From positions 1 through 6,949 of the forward strand of contig CANNJG010000101.1 of assembly GCA_947504795.1 (NCBI GenBank): a DNA stretch of 6,949 nucleotides. The letters are read 5' to 3'. Each line of letters starts with the position of its first letter. Positions within the stretch are counted from its first letter, which is position 1. This DNA comes from Legionellaceae bacterium. Lineage in GTDB: Bacteria; Pseudomonadota; Gammaproteobacteria; Legionellales; Legionellaceae. The position numbers and the translations under genes were made by a program. Under the pieces are notes generated by a model. The model did not search any database, was not told where the DNA came from, and saw only the letters and a list, made by a program, of their open reading frames with translations. Positions 1 to 6,384 of this stretch are shown here, one piece after another.

Positions 1-3000
1 GTCATTTTAATTAATTCTAATCCTGCCACAATTATGACCGATCCTGAGCTAGCGGACGCGACTTATATTGAACCCGTTTTATGGCCAGAAGTGGCAGCCA
101 TTATTAAAAAAGAGCGCCCTGACGCGTTATTACCGACGATGGGGGGACAAACTGCTTTAAATTGTACCCTGGATTTGGTGCGAGAAGGGGTATTAGCCGA
201 ATATAACGTTGAATTAATTGGAGCGAGTGAAGACGCTATCGATAAAGCGGAAAATAGAGATAAATTTCGCACGTTAATGCAAGCGATTGGCCTTGAGATG
301 CCGCGATCTAAGATTGCGCATAATTTGGACGAGGCTAAGTTGGCGTTAGAAGTGCTGGGTTTTCCTGCGATTATTCGTCCCTCTTTTACAATGGGCGGAA
401 GTGGGGGCGGGATTGCCTATAATCTAGAGGAATTTGAAACGATTTGTTTGCGCGGTCTTGAGTTGTCGCCAACCCACGAGTTATTGATTGATGAATCTGT
501 GTTGGGTTGGAAAGAATATGAAATGGAGGTCGTGCGCGATCGGAACGATAATTGCATCGTTGTCTGCTGTATTGAAAATTTTGATCCTATGGGCGTGCAT
601 ACAGGCGATTCAATCACGGTTGCACCGGCACAAACGCTTACCGACAAAGAGTATCAACGGATGCGTGATGCGGCGATATTAGTGTTACGAGCGGTAGGTG
701 TGGAAACGGGAGGGTCTAACGTCCAATTTGCAGTGAATCCGGCGGATGGGCGTTTACTAGTGGTTGAGATGAATCCGCGGGTGTCACGGAGCTCAGCGTT
801 AGCTTCGAAGGCGACAGGCTTTCCGATCGCGAAAATCGCAGCGCTGTTAGCGGTAGGCTATACGCTGGATGAGTTAGACAACGAGATAACCGGAGGTAAA
901 ACGCCGGCCTCATTCGAACCGACGCTGGATTATGTGGTCACCAAAATACCGCGCTTTAATTTCGATAAATTTCCGCAAGCCTCGCCTGTTTTAACCACGC
1001 AGATGAAGTCTGTGGGCGAAGTGATGGCGATTGGCGCGCATTTTCAAGCGTCATTGCAAAAAGCGATTCGAGGGTTAGAAATTGATCGCTATGGGCTGCA
1101 ACCTTTGTTTGATCAACAAGAAATGTCTATTTTAAGGGGGTATTTGCAAGCACCTACGCCTGACCGCTTATGGTATATTGCTGATGCATTTCGCCATGGG
1201 ATGACACTCCAAGAAATTCACCAAGAATCTCGAGTTGACCCATGGTTCCTGGCGCATATTGAGGAATTGGTTGCGTTAGAGCAGATGGTTGCTCATAAAT
1301 CGTTAGCCGATCTGGATGAGCCTACCTTGCGCTTATTGAAACAACGTGGGTTTGCGGATATATACTTGGCGGGGTTACTGTCTACGTCAGAAGCAGAGGT
1401 GAGACAGTATCGATTAGCGCTGGGAATTAAACCAGTTTATGCGCGTATTGACACGTGTGCTGCAGAATTTTCAAGTGATACTGCCTATTTATACTCTTGT
1501 TATCAATCGGTATGCGAAGCGAGACCCGAAACTAATCGACGTAAAATCATGATTTTAGGGGGTGGGCCCAATCGTATTGGTCAGGGGATTGAATTTGATT
1601 ACTGTTGCGTGCACGCAGCGATGGCCTTACGCGAAGCAGGTTATCAAACTATCATGGTGAATTGCAACCCAGAAACCGTGTCCACCGATGTAGATACTGC
1701 GGATCGCTTGTATTTTGAGCCAGTGACATTAGAAGATATCCTCGCGATTGTTGCATTAGAAAAGCCTGAAGGTGTGATTGTCCATTATGGCGGACAAACG
1801 CCTTTGAAATTAGCGCGTGTATTAGCAGAGAATGGCGTGACCATTATCGGGACTTCCCCAGATGCAATTGATGAAGCTGAAGATAGAGAACGATTCCAAA
1901 ATCTTGTTTCACGTTTGGGGTTACAGCAGCCTGCGAATGGGACCGTGCGCAGTGAAGCAGCGGCCATTGAATTAGCGAATCGTATTGGGTATCCTTTGGT
2001 TGTGCGGCCTTCCTACGTATTAGGTGGGCGTGCGATGGAAATCGTTTATAACGAATCCGACCTGAGGCATTATTTGGCGCATGCCGTTCGGGTGTCGAAT
2101 GACTCACCGGTGTTGCTCGATAAGTTTTTAGATGATGCGATTGAAGTGGATATTGATGCCGTGTGTGACGGTCATGATGTGCTTATTGGTGCGGTTATGG
2201 AGCATATTGAGCAGGCGGGGATTCACTCAGGCGATTCTGCATGTACGTTGCCGCCATTTAGTTTGTCGATTGTTGTACAGCAGGATTTGAAAGATCAACT
2301 GATCCGAATGGCGAAAGCTTTGAAAGTAGTCGGACTCATTAATGCTCAATTTGCTATTCAAGGCGATGATGTGTATGTTTTGGAAGTTAATCCTAGAGCA
2401 TCACGCACCGTGCCCTTTGTCTCAAAAGCAACGGGATTGCCGCTAGCAAAGATTGCGGCGCGATGTAAAATTGGACAAAATTTAAAGCAACAAGGATTGT
2501 TGAATAGGCACCAATCCCCAGCTTTTTATGCTATCAAATTGCCAGTATTTCCGTTTATTAAATTTTCTGGTGTGGATTCTATTTTAGGTCCTGAAATGAA
2601 GTCTACTGGAGAAGTGATGGGCGTTGCTAGGCGCTTTGGTCAGGCTTATGCAAAAGCGCAGCGAGGTGCGCACTGTGATATTACTAAGCGGCGGCGTGCG
2701 TTTTTATCGGTGCGGGACAAAGATAAAGCCCGCATAGGAGAGATTGCTAAGCGGTTGATCGCTTTAGGGTTTGATATCGTTGCAACCCGAGGGACTGCGA
2801 TGGTGATTCAAGCTGCGGGGATTTTATGTCAACGCGTATTTAAAGTCGCAGAAGGGCGACCGCATGTGGTGGATTATATTAAAAATCATGAGATTGATTT
2901 TATTGTGAATACCACCGAAGGAAAGCAAGCTATTGCAGATTCTTTTGCGATACGGCAGTCTGCTTTGCAGTATAAAGTGAGTTATACCACGACTTTATCG

Positions 3001-3111
3001 GGGGCTGAAGCGGCATGTTTAGCCATGAAATATGAAGATAGAGAGACGGTGACTCGATTACAAGATTTACATGAGAGGTTGAATTATGCAGAAACATCCT
3101 ATGACCGTTGA
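1..3111 (+). CDS. carB: Carbamoyl-phosphate synthase large subunit, 5'-truncated
   Basis: This is the ammonia/ATP-using large subunit of carbamoyl-phosphate synthase. With CarA it makes carbamoyl phosphate from bicarbonate, glutamine and two ATP, for arginine and pyrimidine synthesis in the cytoplasm. The frame is open from base 1 (VILINSNPATIMTDPE), matching E. coli CarB from about residue 44, so some 43 residues lie upstream. The ATG at 34 is internal, not the start. In order: the carboxyphosphate ATP-grasp half (to about window codon 360; MGGSGGGIAY, and EMNPR with its Glu at codon 256, equal to E. coli E299), the oligomerisation region, the carbamoyl-phosphate half (GGGPNRIGQG near codon 515, later EVNPRASRTVP), and the C-terminal allosteric MGS domain (LSVRD, ATRGTA, VNTTEG). 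The ornithine-site residues of AIEVDIDAVCDG are kept. There are 1036 residues here, so about 1079 in all against 1073 in E. coli. The extra tail (NYAETSYDR) lies where greA overlaps. carA is expected just upstream. Confidence 0.98.
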   Translation, partial: VILINSNPATIMTDPELADATYIEPVLWPEVAAIIKKERPDALLPTMGGQTALNCTLDLVREGVLAEYNVELIGASEDAIDKAENRDKFRTLMQAIGLEMPRSKIAHNLDEAKLALEVLGFPAIIRPSFTMGGSGGGIAYNLEEFETICLRGLELSPTHELLIDESVLGWKEYEMEVVRDRNDNCIVVCCIENFDPMGVHTGDSITVAPAQTLTDKEYQRMRDAAILVLRAVGVETGGSNVQFAVNPADGRLLVVEMNPRVSRSSALASKATGFPIAKIAALLAVGYTLDELDNEITGGKTPASFEPTLDYVVTKIPRFNFDKFPQASPVLTTQMKSVGEVMAIGAHFQASLQKAIRGLEIDRYGLQPLFDQQEMSILRGYLQAPTPDRLWYIADAFRHGMTLQEIHQESRVDPWFLAHIEELVALEQMVAHKSLADLDEPTLRLLKQRGFADIYLAGLLSTSEAEVRQYRLALGIKPVYARIDTCAAEFSSDTAYLYSCYQSVCEARPETNRRKIMILGGGPNRIGQGIEFDYCCVHAAMALREAGYQTIMVNCNPETVSTDVDTADRLYFEPVTLEDILAIVALEKPEGVIVHYGGQTPLKLARVLAENGVTIIGTSPDAIDEAEDRERFQNLVSRLGLQQPANGTVRSEAAAIELANRIGYPLVVRPSYVLGGRAMEIVYNESDLRHYLAHAVRVSNDSPVLLDKFLDDAIEVDIDAVCDGHDVLIGAVMEHIEQAGIHSGDSACTLPPFSLSIVVQQDLKDQLIRMAKALKVVGLINAQFAIQGDDVYVLEVNPRASRTVPFVSKATGLPLAKIAARCKIGQNLKQQGLLNRHQSPAFYAIKLPVFPFIKFSGVDSILGPEMKSTGEVMGVARRFGQAYAKAQRGAHCDITKRRRAFLSVRDKDKARIGEIAKRLIALGFDIVATRGTAMVIQAAGILCQRVFKVAEGRPHVVDYIKNHEIDFIVNTTEGKQAIADSFAIRQSALQYKVSYTTTLSGAEAACLAMKYEDRETVTRLQDLHERLNYAETSYDR
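3073..3078 (+). promoter_or_regulatory. Ribosome binding site of greA, inside carB
   Basis: GAGAGG sits 7 nt before the greA ATG at 3086 and lies wholly inside the carB reading frame. Ribosomes finishing carB cross this site, which suggests translational coupling. It supports ATG 3086 over the in-frame ATG at 3101. Confidence 0.6.
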
Positions 3112-3562
3112 AGGTGCGGAAGTGTTAAAACAAGAATTACATCGACTAAAAACGATAGAACGTCCGCGCATTATTGAATCGATTGCTGTTGCGCGTGCGC
3201 ATGGCGATTTGAAAGAAAATGCCGAATATCATGCTGCTCGAGAAGAACAGAGCTTTATGGAAGGGAGGATTATGGACTTAGATGCTAAGATGTCTAATGC
3301 ACAGATAGTGGATATTCGTACATTACCTAATACCGGTAAGGTTATTTTTGGTGCGACAGTGACGGTTTGTCATGTGGATACGAATACTGAAACAACCTAT
3401 AAAATTGTGGGTGAAGATGAGGCAGATATCAAATCTGGAAAAATCTCTTATCAATCCCCTATTGGCCGAGCTTTTATTGGTAAATTCGTTGACGACAGTG
3501 TGTCGGTTACGACGCCAGGCGGCATAGTGGAGTATGAGATTATTGCTGTGTCTTATGTTTAA
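3086..3562 (+). CDS. greA: Transcript cleavage factor GreA
   Basis: GreA enters the secondary channel of stalled, backtracked RNA polymerase and stimulates cleavage of the RNA 3' end so that elongation resumes. The protein has 158 residues, the same as E. coli GreA, and aligns along its whole length. Residues 1 to about 75 form the N-terminal coiled coil with the conserved tip HGDLKENAEYHAAREEQ; the acidic tip residues D41 and E44 that act at the polymerase active site are present. The rest is the FKBP-like C-terminal domain (VIFGATVTV, VGEDEAD, SPIGRAFIGK, TPGGIVEYEI). The start at 3086 gives MQKHPMT, aligning with E. coli MQAIPMT. The gene overlaps the end of carB by 26 bp in another frame, so it is probably co-transcribed with carAB. 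Its TAA stop overlaps the stop of convergent comF. Confidence 0.97.
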   Translation: MQKHPMTVEGAEVLKQELHRLKTIERPRIIESIAVARAHGDLKENAEYHAAREEQSFMEGRIMDLDAKMSNAQIVDIRTLPNTGKVIFGATVTVCHVDTNTETTYKIVGEDEADIKSGKISYQSPIGRAFIGKFVDDSVSVTTPGGIVEYEIIAVSYV

Positions 3563-4233
3563 CACGTCCGAGCACAGCACCATACGTCAATATGCTTGAC
3601 GCCTTGTTTTTTTAATAATAGAGCAATCGAATTGGCGGTTGCGCCGGTGGTATAGACATCATCAATGAGTGTGATGTGTTGATAGGGAAGAGGCTTAGCC
3701 TGAAAGGATCGGTTTAAATTGGTTTGACGTTGAGCGGCAGATAATCCCGCTTGAGGCAGGGTGACCGCAATTTTACGACACCCATCTAATGCATGAGGAA
3801 GCTTGAGGTGTTGACTGAGTGTTCGGGTTAGCAGTGCCGCTTGATTAAATCCCCGTTGACGTAATTTGGTCGGATGAAGGGGTACCGGCATGAGGCATTC
3901 GGTGGTATACCCTTCAGGTTTCGCATCGAGCAACAACTGAGTTAACCACGACCTTAAATAGAGTGCAGCGTCATATTTAAAGGCATGAATTAAGCTCCGT
4001 AACGGCTCCGCAAAGCGATAATGAGTGATAACGCGATCCACGGTAGGACGTTTGATACAACAGGCACCACATATCATCGGTTTTATGTCTGGTAGGGGCG
4101 TCGCACAATATTCACAGGCCGGTCCTAACGGTTCAATTAAGTCGTTGCATGACGCGCACAACACATATTGTTGGGTATGATAGCGGTTGCATAAATAGCA
4201 GAGTGCGGGCATGCGAGTGCGTAAATAGCGCAT
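3559..4233 (-). CDS. comF: ComF (ComFC/GntX) family phosphoribosyltransferase-fold protein
   Basis: This is a member of the ComFC/GntX family, needed for natural transformation in several bacteria, where it is thought to help bring in single-stranded DNA; its exact biochemistry is unsettled. From the start used here (224 residues) the N-terminal part has four CxxC pairs (C12/C15, C26/C29, C40/C43, C55/C58), the usual zinc-ribbon pattern. The type I phosphoribosyltransferase fold follows: VPLHP near 117, RQRGFNQ at 125-131, and the PRPP-loop motif IDDVYTTGAT at 190-199. E. coli GntX has 227 residues. The frame stays open to 4353 (264 residues), but the extra N-terminus is unlike the family and a promoter-like sequence lies inside it. 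Other possible starts are ATG 4248 and ATG 4212. No start has a strong ribosome binding site: AGGA is 14 nt before 4248, and GGA is 10 nt before 4233. The gene is divergent from bioC and convergent with greA. Confidence 0.9.
   Translation of the reverse strand: MRYLRTRMPALCYLCNRYHTQQYVLCASCNDLIEPLGPACEYCATPLPDIKPMICGACCIKRPTVDRVITHYRFAEPLRSLIHAFKYDAALYLRSWLTQLLLDAKPEGYTTECLMPVPLHPTKLRQRGFNQAALLTRTLSQHLKLPHALDGCRKIAVTLPQAGLSAAQRQTNLNRSFQAKPLPYQHITLIDDVYTTGATANSIALLLKKQGVKHIDVWCCARTC
3585..3613 (+). terminator. Candidate intrinsic terminator of greA, inside comF
   Basis: A perfect 6-bp stem, CGTCAA (3585-3590) and TTGACG (3596-3601), closes a 5-nt loop. After a 5-nt gap comes a run of seven T (3607-3613). 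It lies 22 bp after the greA stop, in the right orientation to end the carB-greA transcript, but within the last codons of comF on the other strand. The stem is short and the gap before the T run is longer than ideal. The T run also partly reflects the comF lysine codons, so the call is tentative. Confidence 0.35.
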
Positions 4234-4303
4234 GTTGAGATCGTCCATGATGGGGGTTGATATCCTGCCTGGGAACGCAGCGCCCGCAGGATGATGTCGC
4301 AGA

Positions 4304-4332
4304 AGTGTAGCTTGATTCCATAAAAAAATCAA
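4304..4332 (-). promoter_or_regulatory. Candidate comF promoter
   Basis: Read on the minus strand, TTGATT (4327-4332) is separated by exactly 17 nt from TACACT (4304-4309). The -10 context GCTACACTT fits the published sigma-S preference KCTAYRCTT, including the C just before the -10. Transcription would begin near 4297, giving a leader of about 50 to 85 nt depending on the true start. This would rule out the longest reading frame, which begins upstream at 4353. It is a pattern match only. Confidence 0.45.
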
Positions 4333-4490
4333 AAAGCCAAGGTGTCTCGCCATAGATCAGGAATGGTCCGACCTGGTCAGATCGGTAACCGTTAATCAAC
4401 ATCGAGACAAATAGATGAACGACATGGCTGAGTAACTCGAGCTAAACGCAAACGAAGCGTAGCACTTTACACACAACCATTTGTTCTCTG

Positions 4491-4515
4491 CGCTCAGTCA
4501 AATGATTCCTGAGCG
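4491..4515. repeat. Perfect 7-bp inverted repeat upstream of bioC promoter
   Basis: CGCTCAG (4491-4497) and CTGAGCG (4509-4515) are exact inverted copies with 11 nt between them; a G-T wobble and a T-A pair could extend the stem. The arm centres are 18 bp apart. The repeat ends just before the expected -35 position of the bioC promoter, a usual place for an activator or repressor site. It lies upstream of the inferred start of transcription, so a DNA site is more likely than an RNA hairpin. Confidence 0.4.
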
Positions 4516-4536
4516 TATCCTTTTGTGCAATACTTA

Positions 4537-4545
4537 TGCTAAAAT
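4537..4545 (+). promoter_or_regulatory. Candidate bioC promoter (extended -10)
   Basis: TGCTAAAAT is an extended -10 (TGn plus TAAAAT at 4540-4545). No good -35 is seen at the right distance (ATCCTT at 4517-4522), which is common for extended -10 promoters. Transcription would begin near 4552, about 33 nt before the bioC start. Confidence 0.5.
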
Positions 4546-4571
4546 GACACTCTTTTCAGATTAAATTCAGC

Positions 4572-4577
4572 AGGTGA
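4572..4577 (+). promoter_or_regulatory. Ribosome binding site of bioC
   Basis: AGGTGA, complementary to the 16S rRNA tail, ends 7 nt before GTG 4585. It supports the GTG start over the in-frame ATG at 4609. Confidence 0.6.
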
Positions 4578-4584
4578 TCAATCA

Positions 4585-5454
4585 GTGGAAATCGACTCCG
4601 TAAAGTCCATGCGTGAAGTAAGTCGATCGTTTAACGTGCATGCAGTAGATTACGAGCGCGTTGCGACCGTGCAATTAGAGATTGGCAGACGCTTGCTGGA
4701 GCGTTTGGATTATTTTAAGTTCTCACCGTGCAGAATTTTAGATGTGGGGTGTGGTCCTGGAACCTTTCTGAAAGCGTTAAAAAAACGTTATCCTAAGGCC
4801 GAACTTGTTGGGCTAGATGTTGCGCACGCTATGTTGCAGCATGCGAATGCGAAACAGCGCTGGCGTCAAAAATGGCATGTTGTGAATGCCGACATGCATC
4901 ATCTCCCGTTTGCATCGGGTCAATTTGACCTGATTTTTTCTAATCAAGTCATTCATTGGTCGCCTTCCTTGCCGCAGGTTTTCAAAGAATTTAGTCGGGT
5001 ATTAAACCCCGATGGATGTGTATTATTTTCTACTTTGGGGCCTGATACCTTTCAAGAATTACGCCGCGCGTTTGCTTCGGTGGATACCTATGCGCATGTG
5101 AACGATTTTCAAGATATGCATGAGGTTGGCGATTGTTTATTACATGAGTTATTCCAAGATCCAGTAATGGATATGGAAATACTGACGGCGCATTATGCGT
5201 CACTTGGGGAATTGCTCCATGGATTAAAAGCGCAGGGCGTGAAAAACATTCACGCGGAACGCAATACAGGCTTGACAGGTAAATTGGCGTGGCGTAAGTT
5301 TGAACAATCGATGTTGGTTTCTGCGACGGCAACCCAGGTTTACCCCTTAACCTACGAAGTGGTGTATGGCCATGCCTGGAAAGGCCAGCATCATCGAACG
5401 TCACAGGGTGTAGAAACAAGGATTTCAGTTGCTGAATTGAAGGCTTCATTATGA
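4585..5454 (+). CDS. bioC: Malonyl-ACP O-methyltransferase BioC
   Basis: BioC uses S-adenosylmethionine to methylate the free carboxyl of malonyl-ACP. This disguises it so that fatty-acid synthesis can extend it to pimeloyl-ACP methyl ester for biotin. The 289-residue protein is a class I methyltransferase: motif I LDVGCGPG at 52-59, an acidic residue after strand 2 (GLDVA, D78), NADMHHLPF at 101-109 and FDLIFSNQVIHW at 114-125. FSTLGPDTFQELRRAF (148-163) and YPLTYEVVYGHAW (253-265) are signatures of proteobacterial BioC and separate it from other small methyltransferases. The start is GTG, chosen for its ribosome binding site; ATG 4609 would remove eight residues. E. coli BioC is shorter (251 residues). 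None of bioA, B, D, F or H is in the window, so the esterase partner (BioH or a substitute) must lie elsewhere. phhA follows 10 nt downstream. Confidence 0.95.
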   Translation: MEIDSVKSMREVSRSFNVHAVDYERVATVQLEIGRRLLERLDYFKFSPCRILDVGCGPGTFLKALKKRYPKAELVGLDVAHAMLQHANAKQRWRQKWHVVNADMHHLPFASGQFDLIFSNQVIHWSPSLPQVFKEFSRVLNPDGCVLFSTLGPDTFQELRRAFASVDTYAHVNDFQDMHEVGDCLLHELFQDPVMDMEILTAHYASLGELLHGLKAQGVKNIHAERNTGLTGKLAWRKFEQSMLVSATATQVYPLTYEVVYGHAWKGQHHRTSQGVETRISVAELKASL

Positions 5455-5459
5455 GGTGA
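5454..5459 (+). promoter_or_regulatory. Ribosome binding site of phhA
   Basis: AGGTGA begins on the last base of the bioC TGA stop and ends 5 nt before ATG 5465. A start at GTG 5456, which is in frame, would fall inside this site, so ATG 5465 is the better start. The same hexamer precedes bioC. Confidence 0.65.
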
Positions 5460-5464
5460 TATCT

Positions 5465-6283
5465 ATGGAATTTGTCAGTCGTTATCAAGCACATCACCCT
5501 GATGCGGCGGGCTTAATTTCTTATTCAGCTGAAGAACACGCTGTTTGGCAGCACTTATTTAAACGTCAAATGAATGTTTTGCCAGGGCGCGCAGCAGAGG
5601 CCTATCTGAATGGACTGGCTGCGTTAGCGATGACGGACCATCGCATTCCGCAATTACCGGAAGTTAATCAGCACTTAACGCCCTTGACGGGTTGGCAAAT
5701 CGTGCCTGTTGCTGCCTTAATTTCAGCGCGCGATTTTTTTGAGTTATTAGCCAGCCGACGTTTTCCTGCTGCGACGTTTATTCGAGTGTTCAAGGAATTA
5801 GACTACGTTAAAGAACCTGATATTTTTCACGAGCTTTTTGGACATTGTCCTCTGTTAGCGGATCCTGTCTACGCCGATTTTATCCAATCTTATGCGCAAC
5901 TCGTTTTAACCTTTCCTGAAACCGATTGGCCTTTATTACAACGTCTTTTTTGGTTTACGGTAGAGTTTGGATTAATAGAAACCGCTGAAGGGTTGCGCGT
6001 TTATGGCGGCGGTATTTTATCGTCAGTGACTGAAACGGTCTATAGTCTTGAGAGTCAATTACCGTTACGCGTCCTATTTGACCCGTTGGTGGTGTTCCGC
6101 ACCCCCTATCGGATTGATCAGCTACAGACAACCTACTTTGTGATTAGAGACTATCAACAACTATATGCGATGGTGCGTAATGACTTGCGTGAGATCATCC
6201 AGCAAGCAAAGTCATTGGGGGAATTTCCGCCGTTATTTAGTGTTGAACAAGGAAACCCTAGCATTCATATTCATGCATGCTAG
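5465..6283 (+). CDS. phhA: Phenylalanine 4-hydroxylase
   Basis: This is a non-haem iron, tetrahydropterin-dependent monooxygenase converting phenylalanine to tyrosine in the cytoplasm. From ATG 5465 it has 272 residues, the size of bacterial single-domain enzymes that lack the regulatory and tetramerisation domains of the animal ones. The iron-binding triad is visible: H122 and H127 in FHELFGHCPLL, and E167 in FWFTVEFGLI. Other family marks are the LTGWQIVPV segment near 74-82, RRFPAATFIR near 98-107, the YGGGILSS loop near 180-187 and the substrate-side FDPLVVFRTPYRID. It sits 10 nt behind bioC and is probably translated from the same transcript. The pterin recycling enzyme PhhB and the regulator PhhR, often beside phhA in Pseudomonas, are not here. 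In Legionella this enzyme can feed tyrosine supply and the homogentisate/pyomelanin route; that role is inferred here. Confidence 0.97.
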   Translation: MEFVSRYQAHHPDAAGLISYSAEEHAVWQHLFKRQMNVLPGRAAEAYLNGLAALAMTDHRIPQLPEVNQHLTPLTGWQIVPVAALISARDFFELLASRRFPAATFIRVFKELDYVKEPDIFHELFGHCPLLADPVYADFIQSYAQLVLTFPETDWPLLQRLFWFTVEFGLIETAEGLRVYGGGILSSVTETVYSLESQLPLRVLFDPLVVFRTPYRIDQLQTTYFVIRDYQQLYAMVRNDLREIIQQAKSLGEFPPLFSVEQGNPSIHIHAC

Positions 6284-6311
6284 CGCACGGTTGGCATTCT
6301 CATAACGTGTC

Positions 6312-6340
6312 TTGTAAATTACGATGACTCTTGCTAAGAT
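6312..6340 (+). promoter_or_regulatory. Candidate letA promoter
   Basis: TTGTAA (6312-6317) stands exactly 17 nt before TAAGAT (6335-6340), which is preceded by TGC to make an extended -10. It is the best promoter match in the window. Transcription would begin near 6347, giving a leader of about 38 nt. It lies wholly in the gap after phhA, so the regulator probably has its own transcript. Confidence 0.55.
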
Positions 6341-6371
6341 GGTTCCATTATTTGTATTTATTGTCCTATTT

Positions 6372-6378
6372 AAAGGGG
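6372..6378 (+). promoter_or_regulatory. Ribosome binding site of letA
   Basis: AAAGGGG ends 6 nt before TTG 6385. No ATG or GTG is suitably placed, so this site together with the conserved (M)INVLIVDDH start decides for a TTG initiation codon. Confidence 0.6.
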
Positions 6379-6384
6379 TATCGT

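Larger units (their letters stand above)
4234..4584. other. Divergent comF-bioC intergenic region
   Basis: This 351-bp stretch separates comF from bioC. It holds the candidate comF promoter near the left, TGGTC repeats at 4364-4378, a perfect 7-bp inverted repeat at 4491-4515 and the candidate bioC promoter at 4537-4545. I see no gene: the short plus-strand frames (for example ATG 4502, 20 residues) overlap the promoter and have no recognisable content, and the minus-strand extension of comF looks non-conserved. I found no convincing BirA operator (the TTGT(N)AACC palindrome type). Confidence 0.6.

Noticed and set aside
34..3111. carB beginning at ATG 34
   Set aside because: The frame is open to base 1 and the eleven codons before it (VILINSNPATI) are conserved CarB sequence, so the gene is truncated by the window edge.
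4234..4353. Forty-residue N-terminal extension of ComF
   Set aside because: It is unlike the family, has no CxxC content, and contains the candidate comF promoter. Family members start shortly before the first CxxC.
4380..4484. BirA-like operator before bioC
   Set aside because: Pieces such as GGTAACC and ACAACC-TTGT occur, but not as a palindrome of the TTGT(N)AACC - GGTT(N)ACAA type with the right spacing.
4502..4564. 20-residue plus-strand frame before bioC
   Set aside because: It spans the bioC promoter, has no ribosome site and shows no family resemblance.
5030..5497. 155-codon minus-strand frame antisense to bioC
   Set aside because: It lies opposite a clear bioC and the start of phhA, has no recognisable domain, and fits a chance shadow frame. 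The other short antisense frames in carB, greA and letA were rejected for the same reason.
6273..6284. Three overlapping 6-bp palindromes at the phhA stop
   Set aside because: ATGCAT, GCATGC and GCTAGC overlap, but there is no T run and no longer stem, so there is no support for a terminator or operator.
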